DNA from: Rhodobacter ferrooxidans
GTDB taxonomy: Bacteria > Pseudomonadota > Alphaproteobacteria > Rhodobacterales > Rhodobacteraceae
DNA length: 49,810 bases
Direction of reading: 5' to 3'
Assembly: GCF_000176015.1 (NCBI RefSeq)
Contig: NZ_ACYY01000025.1
Coordinates: 1 to 49,810 of the forward strand
In this document: positions 1 through 8,643 of the stretch, one piece after another
Numbering within the stretch: the stretch's first letter is position 1
Layout: each line of letters begins with the position of its first letter
Notes under the pieces: model-generated
The model's input: the letters and a program-made list of their open reading frames with translations, nothing else
Database searches by the model: none
What the model was told of the DNA's origin: nothing
Program-made: the position numbers and the translations under genes

Positions 1-949
1 CCCCGCCAGACTGTCGCCGCGCGCCCGTGCGGCAAAAGTTCAGCGCCATGCGGTGACTGAGCACCGGCCGCGCCAGTGCCGCCACATCGGCCACCGAAGG
101 CGCCAGCCGCCCGTCCAGCAGCGCCCGCGCCCGCACCGTCAGCATCAGTGCCTGCGCCGCCCGCGGCCCGGGGCCCCAGCTGAGCACATCGCCAAGCCCT
201 GCGCCTTCGGCCTCGCCGGGGCGGCAGGCGCGCACCAGATCGAGGATCGCCTCGACCACGGTATCCCCCACCGGCATCCGGCGGATCACCGATTGCGCAT
301 CCAGCACTTCGGCTGCGGTAAACACCTGATGCACCTGCGCATCTTCGGCGCCGGTGGTGGCGATCAGGATATCCCGCTCGGTGGCGCGGTCGGGGTAATC
401 GACATCGACCTGCACCAGAAAGCGGTCCAACTGCGCCTCGGGCAGCGGATAGGTGCCTTCCTGTTCGATGGGGTTCTGCGTCGCCAGCACATGGAACGGG
501 CGGCCCAGCGGGCGGTGTTGACCGGCAATCGTCACCTCCCGCTCCTGCATCGCCTGCAACAGCGCCGACTGGGTGCGGGGCGAGGCGCGGTTGATCTCGT
601 CGGCCATCAGAAGCTGGCAGAACACCGGGCCTTCGATGAAGCGGAAGGCCCGCGCCCCCCCGGCCCCGGTATCCAGCACTTCCGACCCCAGGATGTCGGC
701 GGGCATCAGGTCGGGGGTGAACTGGATGCGGTTGCCCTTCAGCCCCAGCACCGTGGACAGCGTATCGACCAGCCGGGTTTTCCCCAGCCCCGGCAGCCCC
801 ACCAGCAGCGCATGGCCGCCGCACAGGATCGAGCCCAGCACCAGGTCGACCACCTTGTCCTGGCCGATGAACCGGCGGTTGATGCTGGACTTGGCCGCGC
901 CCAACCGGTCGGCAAGGGTTTCGATCCGGGCAATCAGGGCATCGGCCAT
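1..949 (-). CDS. MoxR-family AAA+ ATPase (partial, probable frameshift near its C-terminus)
   Basis: The reverse strand reads from ATG at 949 through a MoxR-type AAA+ ATPase, a chaperone-like ATPase that usually acts with VWA-domain partners. The start MADALIARIETLADRLG is followed by a Walker A-like GLPGLGKTRL, Walker B-like MADEINRASPRTQSALLQAM and sensor-region LATQNPIEQEGTYPLPEAQL. The gene leaves the window on the left after about 315 codons, close to the family's usual 330 residues. At plus-strand 34-37 a run of four A breaks the frame: as written the tail is ALNFCRTGARRQSG, but with one A fewer it becomes ALNFAARARGDSLAG, the normal MoxR ending. This is either a sequencing error or a real frameshift. 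The gene is divergent from the DUF1285 gene, as I recall for related genomes. Confidence 0.88.
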   Translation of the reverse strand, partial: MADALIARIETLADRLGAAKSSINRRFIGQDKVVDLVLGSILCGGHALLVGLPGLGKTRLVDTLSTVLGLKGNRIQFTPDLMPADILGSEVLDTGAGGARAFRFIEGPVFCQLLMADEINRASPRTQSALLQAMQEREVTIAGQHRPLGRPFHVLATQNPIEQEGTYPLPEAQLDRFLVQVDVDYPDRATERDILIATTGAEDAQVHQVFTAAEVLDAQSVIRRMPVGDTVVEAILDLVRACRPGEAEGAGLGDVLSWGPGPRAAQALMLTVRARALLDGRLAPSVADVAALARPVLSHRMALNFCRTGARRQSGG

Positions 950-1020
950 GACAAGGCACTCCATCTGTGGTTAGGATCGCATTAGACCGAAAACCGGCAC
1001 CGGGCACAAATGACAAAAGC

Positions 1021-1608
1021 ATGAGCCTTGAAATGATCGTGAAACCATCGGCGGAAGGCGTGCTGGCAGCGGCCAGCCAGGCGGTCAAGAAGGGTCCGCC
1101 ACCGCTGCACCTGTGGAATCCGCCGTTCTGCGGCGATCTGGACATGCGCATCGCCCGCGACGGCACCTGGTTCTATCTGGGCACGCCGATTGGCCGACCC
1201 GCCATGGTCAAGCTGTTCTCGTCGATCCTGAAGCTGGAGTGCGGCAAGTATTTCCTTGTCACCCCGGTCGAGAAAGTGGGAATAGTCGTCGATGACGCGC
1301 CCTTTGTGGCGGTGGATTTCGACGTGACGGGGGCGGGGCAGGATCAGATGGTGACCTTCACGACCCAGGTGGAGGACCGCGTGACCGCGGGGCCAGAGCA
1401 TCCGATCCGGGTGGTGCGCGACCCTGTAACCGGCGAGCCGTCGCCCTATGTGATGGTGCGGGCCGGGCTGGAGGCACTGATCGACCGCAAGTCGTTCTAC
1501 CGACTGGTCGAGATTTGCGAGCATGCCAAGCATCAGGGGGCCGACTGGTTCGGCGTGATCTCGGGCGGGCAGTTCTTCCCGGTGATCCCTTCGGCAGACC
1601 TGCCCTGA
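1021..1608 (+). CDS. DUF1285 family protein
   Basis: This 195-residue protein begins MSLEMIVKPSAEGVLAAA and matches the DUF1285 family, whose biochemical role is not known. Recognisable parts are LHLWNPPFCGDLDMRIARDG near residue 30 and RPAMVKLFSSILK near residue 60. No signal peptide or membrane segment is visible, so it is probably cytosolic. An in-frame GTG at 967 would add 18 residues, but the ATG at 1021 gives the more natural N-terminus. The gene is divergent from the MoxR gene and its TGA overlaps the next start (ATGA at 1605-1608 region), so it is translationally coupled to the hydroxypyruvate isomerase gene. Confidence 0.85.
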   Translation: MSLEMIVKPSAEGVLAAASQAVKKGPPPLHLWNPPFCGDLDMRIARDGTWFYLGTPIGRPAMVKLFSSILKLECGKYFLVTPVEKVGIVVDDAPFVAVDFDVTGAGQDQMVTFTTQVEDRVTAGPEHPIRVVRDPVTGEPSPYVMVRAGLEALIDRKSFYRLVEICEHAKHQGADWFGVISGGQFFPVIPSADLP

Positions 1609-2381
1609 TGCCGCGGTTTGCTGCCAACCTGACGATGCTGTTTGCCGAATATCCGGTGCTGGAGCGGCCTGCGCAGGCGCTGAAGGCGGGCTTTGACGGG
1701 GCCGAGGTGCTGTTTCCCTATGACCATTCCCCCGCCGACTGGCAGGCGGCGCTGCAGGGGTTGCCCTTGGCGCTGATCAATGCGCCGCCCGGCGACTGGG
1801 CCTACGGCGAGCGTGGCTTTGCCGCCGTGCCGGGGGCAGAGGCGCGGTTCCGCGACAGCTTTCTGCGGGCCATGGACTATGCCAGCAAGCTTTCGGTGGA
1901 CCGGGTGCATGTGATGTCGGGCGTAGCCAAGGGGCCGGTGGCCGAGGAAGTGTTTCTGGCCAACATGGCCTGGGCCACGGCGCAGGCCCCCGAACAGGCG
2001 CTGACGCTGGAGCCGCTGAACCCCACCGACATGCCGGGGTATTTTCTGAACGACTATGATCAGGCGGCGCGGCTGATCGACGATCTGGCAGCGCCCAATC
2101 TGGGGCTGCAGTTCGACCTCTGGCACGCCGCCCGGCTGCACGGCGATGCCGACCGGGTTTGGGAACGCCATGCCGCCCGCGTCAACCACATCCAGATCGC
2201 CGGTTTCCCCGACCGCACCGAACCCGGTGGCGGCGGTTTTGATCTGCGCGGCTTTCTGGGTGCCTTGGATACCGCGGGCTACACCGGCTGGGTCGCCGCC
2301 GAATACCGCCCGCGCGCCCGCACCGCCGCGGGGCTTGGCTGGCTGGCGGCGCTGCGCCAGACCGACCTGATCGGGTCGTGA
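1608..2381 (+). CDS. hyi: hydroxypyruvate isomerase family TIM-barrel protein
   Basis: The product has 257 residues and starts MPRFAANLTMLFAEYPVLER, typical of hydroxypyruvate isomerase and related sugar epimerases of the AP-endonuclease-2 TIM-barrel superfamily. Family enzymes interconvert hydroxypyruvate and tartronate semialdehyde in glyoxylate metabolism. Supporting motifs are GFDGAEVLFPYD near residue 25, LTLEPLNPTDMPGYFLND with the metal-ligand Glu, LQFDLWHAARLHGD, VNHIQIAGFPDRTEPGGG and the final Glu in WVAAEYRP. The ATG overlaps the stop of the upstream gene. No glyoxylate carboligase gene is adjacent, so the true substrate could be another keto-sugar; the fold assignment is firmer than the substrate. 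Confidence 0.85.
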   Translation: MPRFAANLTMLFAEYPVLERPAQALKAGFDGAEVLFPYDHSPADWQAALQGLPLALINAPPGDWAYGERGFAAVPGAEARFRDSFLRAMDYASKLSVDRVHVMSGVAKGPVAEEVFLANMAWATAQAPEQALTLEPLNPTDMPGYFLNDYDQAARLIDDLAAPNLGLQFDLWHAARLHGDADRVWERHAARVNHIQIAGFPDRTEPGGGGFDLRGFLGALDTAGYTGWVAAEYRPRARTAAGLGWLAALRQTDLIGS

Positions 2382-2445
2382 ACCCTTGCCGAGCCGGGTG
2401 GGATCGCTATCATGTGCCGCCAGACCTTGAACCCAGGAGCCAGAC

Positions 2446-2628
2446 ATGACCCTCAACGCCCCCGAGACCGCCCTCGTCTCGACGTGGAAAGTCGCCTGTG
2501 ACGGCGGCGAAGGCGCCTTGGGCCATCCGCGGGTCTGGCTGTCGATCCCCGAGGACACGGGCTTTGTCGAATGTGGCTATTGCGACAAGCGTTTCGTGCA
2601 TGAAAGCGCCAAAGACCGGGTGAAATAG
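2446..2628 (+). CDS. CHCC zinc-finger protein (NDUFS6-like)
   Basis: This 60-residue protein carries the C-H-C-C metal-binding pattern of the zf-CHCC family: Cys18, His27, Cys43 and Cys46, within [17 protein letters not shown]. The family includes the mitochondrial complex I subunit NDUFS6, and alphaproteobacterial members are thought to be its bacterial counterparts. A clear ribosome site (CAGGAG) lies 8 bases before the ATG. It sits alone between hyi and polA, with no other complex I gene in view. The assignment to the family is secure; a role in complex I is inference from the homology. Confidence 0.87.
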   Translation: MTLNAPETALVSTWKVACDGGEGALGHPRVWLSIPEDTGFVECGYCDKRFVHESAKDRVK

Positions 2629-2651
2629 GCCCTCATCGGTCCGTGCCGTCC

Positions 2652-2670
2652 CTCTTCGGTGCGCGAAGAG
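2652..2670. other. short hairpin between the zinc-finger gene and polA
   Basis: CTCTTCG and CGAAGAG form a 7-bp stem with a 5-base loop, 42 bases before the polA start. There is no T-run, so it is not a classical terminator. It may have no function. Confidence 0.3.
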
Positions 2671-2711
2671 CGACCGCAAGGAAGCAATGAGCAGCGAAGG
2701 GAAACCGCGCG

Positions 2712-5519
2712 ATGAGTTTCGGCAAGGGCCACCATCTGCACCTGATCGACGGCTCGGCCTTCATCTTCCGCGCCTATCACGCGCTGCCGCCGCTGACCCG
2801 CAAATCCGACGGCCTGCCGATCGGTGCTGTGGCCGGGTTCTGCAACATGCTGTTCCGCTATGTCGAGGACAACAAGCAGGGCGACGCCCCCACCCATGCC
2901 GCGGTGATCTTTGACCATTCCGCCAAGACCTTCCGCAACGCGATTTACCCCGCCTACAAGGCCAACCGCCCCGAGCTTCCCGAAGACCTGCGGCCGCAGT
3001 TCCCGCTGACGCGGCAAGCCACCCGCGCCTTCAACATCGCCTGCATCGAGGCCGAGGGCTACGAGGCCGACGACATCATCGCAACGCTCGCCTGCCGGGC
3101 GCGGGCGGCGGGCGGCACGGTGACAATTCTCAGCTCCGACAAGGACTTGATGCAACTGGTGGGCGACGGGGTCGAGATGCTCGACCCGATGAAGAACCGC
3201 CGCATCGGCCCGGAGGAAGTGTTCGAGAAGTTCGGCGTCGCCCCCGACCGGGTGATTGACGTGCAGGCGCTTTCCGGCGATTCGGTGGACAACGTGCCGG
3301 GCGCGCCGGGGATCGGGATGAAAACCGCCGCCCTGCTGATCCAGGAATATGGCGATCTGGAAACCCTGCTGGCGCGGGCGGGCGAGATCAGCCAGCCCAA
3401 GCGCCGCGCGGCCTTGCAGGACAATGCCGAGCTGATCCGCATCTCGCGCCGTCTGGTGGCGCTGGATTGCGCCATGCCGCTGGAGGTGACGCTGGACAGT
3501 CTGGAAGTTCACCCGCCGCAGCCCGAGGCGGTGCTGTCTTTCCTGAACGCCATGGAGTTCCGCAGCCTGACCACCCGCGTCGCCGCCAGCCTGAAGGTGG
3601 CAGCACCACCGATGGAAGCAGCTCGCGGCGCCGAGGTGACGGGCGCGCATGATGCCCCCGAGGCCGCCCCTTCCCTGCCCTTCGACACCGCCGCCTATGA
3701 ATGTGTGCGTGATGCTGCGGCGCTGGAACGCTGGATTGCGGCGATCCGCGAGCGGGGCGTGGTGGCGGTGGATACCGAAACCACCAGCCTGGACGAGATG
3801 CGCGCCGAACTGGTCGGCATCTCGCTCTGCGTTCAGGCCGGGACTGCCTGCTATATCCCGCTGGGGCATCGGCAGGGCGGCGGCGATCTGTTCGGCTCCT
3901 CGGCGCTGACCGAGGGGCAGATGCCCGTGGCGCAGGCTTTGGCGCTGCTGAAACCGGTGCTGGAGGATGATGCCATCCTCAAGATCGGCCAGAACATGAA
4001 ATACGACGCCAAGATCCTTGCCCGGCTTGGCATCAGCGTCGCCCCGATCGACGACACCATGCTGATGTCCTATGCCATGCACGCAGGCCTGAACAGCCAC
4101 GGCATGGATGCGCTTTCCGATCAATACCTTGGCCACCAGCCGATCGCGATCAAGCCGCTGCTGGGCTCGGGCAAATCCGCCGTCACCTTCGACCGGGTGC
4201 CGATTGATCAGGCGGTGGCCTATGCCGCCGAGGATGCCGATATCACCCTGCGGCTGTGGGAATTGTTCAAGCCGCAACTGCACCGCGCTCATGTGACCAC
4301 GGTTTACGAAACCCTCGAACGCCCCTTGGTGCCGGTGCTGGCGCAGATGGAAATGGCCGGGATTCAGGTGGACCGCGACACGCTTTCCCGCATGTCCAAC
4401 GCCTTCGCGCAGAAAATGGCGGGGCTGGAGGCGGAAATCCATGACATGGCCGGCGAGAAATTCAATGTGGGGTCCCCCAAGCAGCTTGGCGAGATTCTGT
4501 TCGACAAGATGAGCCTGCCCGGCGGCGAAAAGGGCAAGACCGGCGCCTATGCCACCGGCGCCGACGTGCTGGAAGACCTTGCCACCGAACACGAATTGCC
4601 GGGCCGGGTGCTGGACTGGCGGCAGCTTTCAAAACTGAAATCCACCTATACCGACGCGTTGCAAGACCATATCAACCCGGAAACCGGGCGGGTGCACACC
4701 TCGTATTCGCTGACCGGGGCGGTGACCGGGCGGCTGGCTTCGACCGACCCGAACCTGCAGAACATCCCGGTGCGATCCGAGGAAGGCCGCCGCATCCGCG
4801 AGGCTTTTGTGGCGCCGAAGGGGCGGCGGCTGGTCAGTCTGGATTATTCGCAGATCGAGTTGCGGATTCTGGCGCATGTGGCCGACATTCCGGCGCTGAA
4901 ACAGGCGTTCCGCGAGGGGCAGGACATCCATGCCATGACAGCCTCGGAAATGTTCAACGTGCCGCTGGACCAGATGACCCCCGATATCCGCCGTCAGGCC
5001 AAGGCGATCAACTTCGGGGTGATCTACGGCATTTCCGGCTTTGGCCTCGCGCGCAACCTGCGCATCCCGCGCAGCGCGGCACAGGGCTTCATCGACCGCT
5101 ATTTCGAGCGGTTCCCCGGCATCAAGGGCTACATGGACGACACCGTGGCCTTCGCCAAGGCCAACGGTTTTGTGCAAACCCTGTTCGGCCGCAAGATCCA
5201 CACGCCCGAGATCAACGCCCGCGGCCCGGGGGCGGGCTTTGCCAAACGGGCGGCGATCAACGCCCCCATTCAGGGCACCGCCGCCGACGTGATCCGCCGC
5301 GCCATGGTGCGGATGCCTGCGGCAATTGCCGGGATCGACGCGAAAATGCTGTTGCAGGTGCATGACGAGCTGCTGTTCGAAGTGGCCGAGGACGCGGTGG
5401 ATACGCTGATCCCCATCGCCCGCGAGGTGATGGAAACCGCCTGCGACCCGGCGGTGCATCTGTCAGTGCGGCTGACGGTCGAGGCAGGCCACGGTGCCAA
5501 CTGGGCCGAGGCGCATTGA
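2712..5519 (+). CDS. polA: DNA polymerase I
   Basis: This 935-residue protein is a full-length family A DNA polymerase used in Okazaki fragment processing and excision repair. The N-terminal 300 residues form the 5' nuclease (LIDGSAFIFRAYHALPPL; GYEADDIIATLA; SGDSVDNVPGAPGIGMKTAA). A 3'-5' exonuclease domain follows and appears active, with ExoI AVDTETTSLDEM, ExoII IGQNMKYDAKIL and ExoIII YAAEDADITLRLW. The polymerase domain has motif A VSLDYSQIELRIL, motif B RRQAKAINFGVIYGISGFG and motif C LLQVHDELLFEV. The ATG at 2712 places LHLIDGSAFIFRAYH at the usual distance from the start. It converges on the transglycosylase gene with a 56-base gap. Confidence 0.98.
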   Translation: MSFGKGHHLHLIDGSAFIFRAYHALPPLTRKSDGLPIGAVAGFCNMLFRYVEDNKQGDAPTHAAVIFDHSAKTFRNAIYPAYKANRPELPEDLRPQFPLTRQATRAFNIACIEAEGYEADDIIATLACRARAAGGTVTILSSDKDLMQLVGDGVEMLDPMKNRRIGPEEVFEKFGVAPDRVIDVQALSGDSVDNVPGAPGIGMKTAALLIQEYGDLETLLARAGEISQPKRRAALQDNAELIRISRRLVALDCAMPLEVTLDSLEVHPPQPEAVLSFLNAMEFRSLTTRVAASLKVAAPPMEAARGAEVTGAHDAPEAAPSLPFDTAAYECVRDAAALERWIAAIRERGVVAVDTETTSLDEMRAELVGISLCVQAGTACYIPLGHRQGGGDLFGSSALTEGQMPVAQALALLKPVLEDDAILKIGQNMKYDAKILARLGISVAPIDDTMLMSYAMHAGLNSHGMDALSDQYLGHQPIAIKPLLGSGKSAVTFDRVPIDQAVAYAAEDADITLRLWELFKPQLHRAHVTTVYETLERPLVPVLAQMEMAGIQVDRDTLSRMSNAFAQKMAGLEAEIHDMAGEKFNVGSPKQLGEILFDKMSLPGGEKGKTGAYATGADVLEDLATEHELPGRVLDWRQLSKLKSTYTDALQDHINPETGRVHTSYSLTGAVTGRLASTDPNLQNIPVRSEEGRRIREAFVAPKGRRLVSLDYSQIELRILAHVADIPALKQAFREGQDIHAMTASEMFNVPLDQMTPDIRRQAKAINFGVIYGISGFGLARNLRIPRSAAQGFIDRYFERFPGIKGYMDDTVAFAKANGFVQTLFGRKIHTPEINARGPGAGFAKRAAINAPIQGTAADVIRRAMVRMPAAIAGIDAKMLLQVHDELLFEVAEDAVDTLIPIAREVMETACDPAVHLSVRLTVEAGHGANWAEAH

Positions 5520-5546
5520 CGACATCGCCACGTCAGGCCGTCGCCG

Positions 5547-5567
5547 TTCATCTTCGCCCAAATATCC
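5547..5567 (-). repeat. Rhodobacterales-type intergenic element (GGATATTTGGGC...GATGAA)
   Basis: On the minus strand this reads GGATATTTGGGCGAAGATGA and one further A. It begins 8 bases after the stop codon of the transglycosylase gene. A related sequence with the same core follows the stop of the aromatic aminotransferase gene at about 13751-13773. Such elements are, from memory, widespread just after stop codons in Rhodobacterales. Confidence 0.55.
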
Positions 5568-5575
5568 ATCCGGCC

Positions 5576-7531
5576 TCAGCCACCGCGCAATTCGGCCGAG
5601 ATTCGCACCGGCCCCGCCACCCCCTTCAGCTTGGCGCGGTAGATCACCAGCCCCTCGGTCACCCGCATCACATAGGTGCGGGTCTCGGCAAAGGGGATGG
5701 TTTCCACCCAATCGACCACATCGACTTCCGCCCGGCGCGGGTCGCCAAACTCACCGATCCAGCGCCGTGGCCGCCCCGGCCCGGCGTTATACCCCGCCGC
5801 AATCATCGCCACCGAAGGCCCGAACTCGTCCAGCAACTGCTTCAGATACCCCGCCCCCATCGCGGCGTTGTAACCGGGGTCCGAGGTCAGCCGCCCCACC
5901 GCGTAAGGCAGGCCCAGCTTTTCCGCCATCAGCTTGGCGGTGGCGGGCATCACCTGCATCAACCCCCGCGCCCCGGCCTTGCTGCGCGCCGCGGGGTCGA
6001 ACTCGCTTTCCCGCCGCGCAATCGCCAGCGCCAGCGCCCGCGACACCGCCAGCCCGTCCGGCACCAGATCGGTCAGCGGGAAATAGGCGCGCGGGATGAT
6101 CACCCCGCGCTCTGCCGCCTGCTTGGCGATCAGCAGCGCGATATGCGGCTCGTGGATGGTCAGCGCCAGATCGGCCAGTTGCGCCAGTTCCCGGTCGGTC
6201 AGGCTTTCGGCCAGATGCAGGAAGAACCGCTTGGCCAGCGTGCGGTCGCCCGCCTTGGTCAGCAACAGCCCCGCCTCCAGCACCGAGGAATGGGCAAACG
6301 CCGCCTCGCGCCAATCGGCGGGGCGGGTGTTGTCCAGCAGGCTTGCGTCCAGCGTCAGCCCCAGCTTTTCGGCGGCGAGTTGGCCGTAATAGGCGGTCTG
6401 ATAGCGGGCGGCGTTGCTGAAATGCCCCCGCGCCGCCTCGGCATTGCCGCGCGCCTCTTCGGCCCGGCCCTGCCAATAAGCCGCCTTGGCCAGACTGATC
6501 GGGGTCGATACCGCCGCCTGCATCCTTGTGAAATGCCGCAGGGCGGTTTCGGGGTCGTCCAACTTGCGCAGGGCGATGAAGCCCGACAGAAACTCCAGAT
6601 CGGCATAGTCGGTGCCCTCGCTCAGCCCATGGCGCGAGGCGACGCGGTAGGCGCTCTTGCCCTGCCCCGCCCGCGCCAGAAACCGCGCCAGCACGCCGCG
6701 CCGTTCCGCCCAGGCCGAGGCATCACCCAAGCTGTCGCCACTGCGTTCCAGGATCAGCGCCGCCGCGTCTTCCTCCAGCCCCTGCTTCATCCGCCACAGA
6801 AACCGCTCATGCGCGAGGCCGGGATGCCCCGCCAGATCCGCAGGCACCGCCTTGACCAGCGCCGTCACGCCATCGGCCTGCGCCCGCAGCGCCAACCGCG
6901 CCTTGGCCAAGGCCCGCCAACCCGGCGAGACCAGCGGCAGCATCCGCCGCGCTTCCTCCGGCTTATCCTGCCACAACAGCCGGTCCAGCCGCGCCTCGTG
7001 CAACGGTGCCAGCGCGCGGGGATACAGCGCCAGCAGCGCCGCCTGATCCTCGGCGGTAAAGCTCAGCGCGCGCCAGGCCCGCTTGGCCTCCGCCTCGGCC
7101 TCGGCCCCGCGCCCCGCCGCCTGCAAGGCCTGCGCCAGCGCCAGGGCGCCGGTGCCGGTGACAGGCGAGGTGCCGTCGAAATAGCCGATCACCCGCGACG
7201 GCGTGGAAGACCGCGCCACCGCCACCTCGCCCTTCTGCCGCAACAGCGTCAGGCCCGGCCAATCCGGCCTGCGGGCCAGAAACGCCTCATAGTCCCCCAG
7301 CAAGCCTTCGCCCGCCCGCAGCCGCTGCCATTCGACGATGTCGCGCCCCACCGCCCCCGCCGGTTCCGCCGCCGCCTGCGCCCCCGGCCAGTCCTTCGCC
7401 TCGGCCCGGATCAGCGCCAGCTTCAAGGCGTCGGCCTGATCGGCACGCGCAGGCATTACAGCAAGAACCAGCGCCACAGCCAAAGCTGCGGCAGGCCAAC
7501 ACGGGCGCAAGATGCGGGAAATCAGGGTCAT
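5576..7531 (-). CDS. soluble lytic murein transglycosylase (Slt70-like)
   Basis: The 651-residue product starts MTLISRILRPCWPAAALAV with a Sec signal peptide ending near PARA-DQ, so it acts in the periplasm. A long helical superhelix (residues about 30-480) full of Ala-rich repeat helices is followed by an Slt domain with ALAIARRESEFDPAARSKAG, where Glu508 is the predicted catalytic acid, then RGLMQVMPATAKLMAEKLGL and AAGYNAGPGRPRRWI. It cleaves peptidoglycan between MurNAc and GlcNAc, forming anhydro-muropeptides. An upstream in-frame start at 7561 would place ten charged residues before the signal, so 7531 is preferred. It is divergent from dapA. Confidence 0.93.
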   Translation of the reverse strand: MTLISRILRPCWPAAALAVALVLAVMPARADQADALKLALIRAEAKDWPGAQAAAEPAGAVGRDIVEWQRLRAGEGLLGDYEAFLARRPDWPGLTLLRQKGEVAVARSSTPSRVIGYFDGTSPVTGTGALALAQALQAAGRGAEAEAEAKRAWRALSFTAEDQAALLALYPRALAPLHEARLDRLLWQDKPEEARRMLPLVSPGWRALAKARLALRAQADGVTALVKAVPADLAGHPGLAHERFLWRMKQGLEEDAAALILERSGDSLGDASAWAERRGVLARFLARAGQGKSAYRVASRHGLSEGTDYADLEFLSGFIALRKLDDPETALRHFTRMQAAVSTPISLAKAAYWQGRAEEARGNAEAARGHFSNAARYQTAYYGQLAAEKLGLTLDASLLDNTRPADWREAAFAHSSVLEAGLLLTKAGDRTLAKRFFLHLAESLTDRELAQLADLALTIHEPHIALLIAKQAAERGVIIPRAYFPLTDLVPDGLAVSRALALAIARRESEFDPAARSKAGARGLMQVMPATAKLMAEKLGLPYAVGRLTSDPGYNAAMGAGYLKQLLDEFGPSVAMIAAGYNAGPGRPRRWIGEFGDPRRAEVDVVDWVETIPFAETRTYVMRVTEGLVIYRAKLKGVAGPVRISAELRGG

Positions 7532-7607
7532 GGCGCGAATCTGCCACCTGCGCGCCGCCACCGCAACTCACATCGACGCCAGTGGCAAACCGCCGCCGGG
7601 GCAGGGC

Positions 7608-7632
7608 GAAAATCCTTCCTTCAAGGATTTTC
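7608..7632. promoter_or_regulatory. perfect 10-bp inverted repeat between slt and dapA
   Basis: GAAAATCCTT and AAGGATTTTC are exact inverted repeats separated by CCTTC. They lie in the 192-base divergent region, 92 bases before the dapA ATG. The element could be an operator or a leader hairpin. The right arm ends in TTTTC, so termination towards dapA is also conceivable. Confidence 0.4.
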
Positions 7633-7723
7633 TCTGCGCCAACTTGGCAAGGCCAGCGCCCGGCGCTAGGAAGGCCGGAACTGAACCGGGGCGACTCGTT
7701 GCCCCCTGATGGAGATGCGTGTC

Positions 7724-8599
7724 ATGATCAAAGGGTCCATTCCTGCCCTGGTGACGCCGTTCAAGAACGTCGCGCTGGATCTCGACACGCTGAAACAGCT
7801 GGTCGAATGGCAGATCTCCGAGGGTTCCAGCGGCCTGGTTCCGGTCGGCACCACTGGCGAAAGCCCGACGCTCAGCCACGAGGAACACCGCACGGTGATC
7901 GAGGTGGTGGTGGCCACCGCCGCAGGCCGGGTGCCGGTGATCGCCGGGGCAGGCTCGAACAACACCGCCGAGGGTATCGGCCTGATCCGCCATGCCGAAA
8001 AGGTCGGCGCCACGGCCGCACTGGTCGTCACCCCCTATTACAACAAGCCGACGCAGGCCGGGTTGATCGCGCATTACACCGCCCTGCACGATTGCTGCAA
8101 CCTGCCGATCATCATCTATAATATCCCCGGCCGCTCGGTGGTGGACATGTCGCCCGACACCATGGGCGCTCTGGCAAAGCTGCCGCGCATCATCGGCGTC
8201 AAGGATGCCACCGGCAAGATCGAGCGGGTGTCGCAGCAGCGCGCCACCTGTGGTGCCGATTTCATCCAGTTGTCGGGCGAGGATGCCACCGCCCTGGGCT
8301 TCAACGCCCATGGTGGGGTCGGCTGCATCTCGGTCACCGCCAACGTGGCGCCGAAGCTCTGTGCCGAGTTTCAGGCGGCCACCTTGGCGGGCGACTACGC
8401 CAAGGCGTTGCAATTGCAGGACCGCCTGATGCCGCTGCACGAGGCGATCTTCATCGAGCCGGGGCTCGTCAGTGCCAAATACTGCCTGTCCCTGTTGGGC
8501 AAATGCAGCGAGGACGTGCGCCTGCCGCTGGTCGGCCTGACCGAGGGTGCCAAGGAAAAGCTGCGCGCCGCGATGCGCCATGCCGGGCTGATCTCCTGA
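7724..8599 (+). CDS. dapA: 4-hydroxy-tetrahydrodipicolinate synthase
   Basis: This 291-residue class I aldolase condenses pyruvate with aspartate semialdehyde, the first committed step to diaminopimelate and lysine. Visible features are [17 protein letters not shown] with the active-site Thr pair, [14 protein letters not shown] with the catalytic Tyr, and the Schiff-base Lys160 in [14 protein letters not shown]. The start at 7724 has GGAG nine bases upstream; an alternative ATG at 7709 lacks a ribosome site. It lies upstream of a DMT permease whose coding frame touches the dapA stop, and may be cotranscribed with it. Lysine and peptidoglycan precursor supply fits the neighbouring transglycosylase only loosely. 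Confidence 0.97.
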   Translation: MIKGSIPALVTPFKNVALDLDTLKQLVEWQISEGSSGLVPVGTTGESPTLSHEEHRTVIEVVVATAAGRVPVIAGAGSNNTAEGIGLIRHAEKVGATAALVVTPYYNKPTQAGLIAHYTALHDCCNLPIIIYNIPGRSVVDMSPDTMGALAKLPRIIGVKDATGKIERVSQQRATCGADFIQLSGEDATALGFNAHGGVGCISVTANVAPKLCAEFQAATLAGDYAKALQLQDRLMPLHEAIFIEPGLVSAKYCLSLLGKCSEDVRLPLVGLTEGAKEKLRAAMRHAGLIS

Positions 8600-8643
8600 G
8601 CCACACCCCGCTGCACGGCGGCAATCTGCGCGGCGCGGTGCTG

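Noticed and set aside
2577-4592. Long open frame antisense to polA
   Set aside because: High GC keeps antisense frames open; the translation is rich in His, Arg, Gln and Gly without any family motif, while polA is unambiguous.
5516-7669. 717-codon open frame opposite the lytic transglycosylase
   Set aside because: Arg/Pro/Gln-rich translation typical of a GC-rich shadow; the minus-strand transglycosylase has a signal peptide and catalytic motifs.
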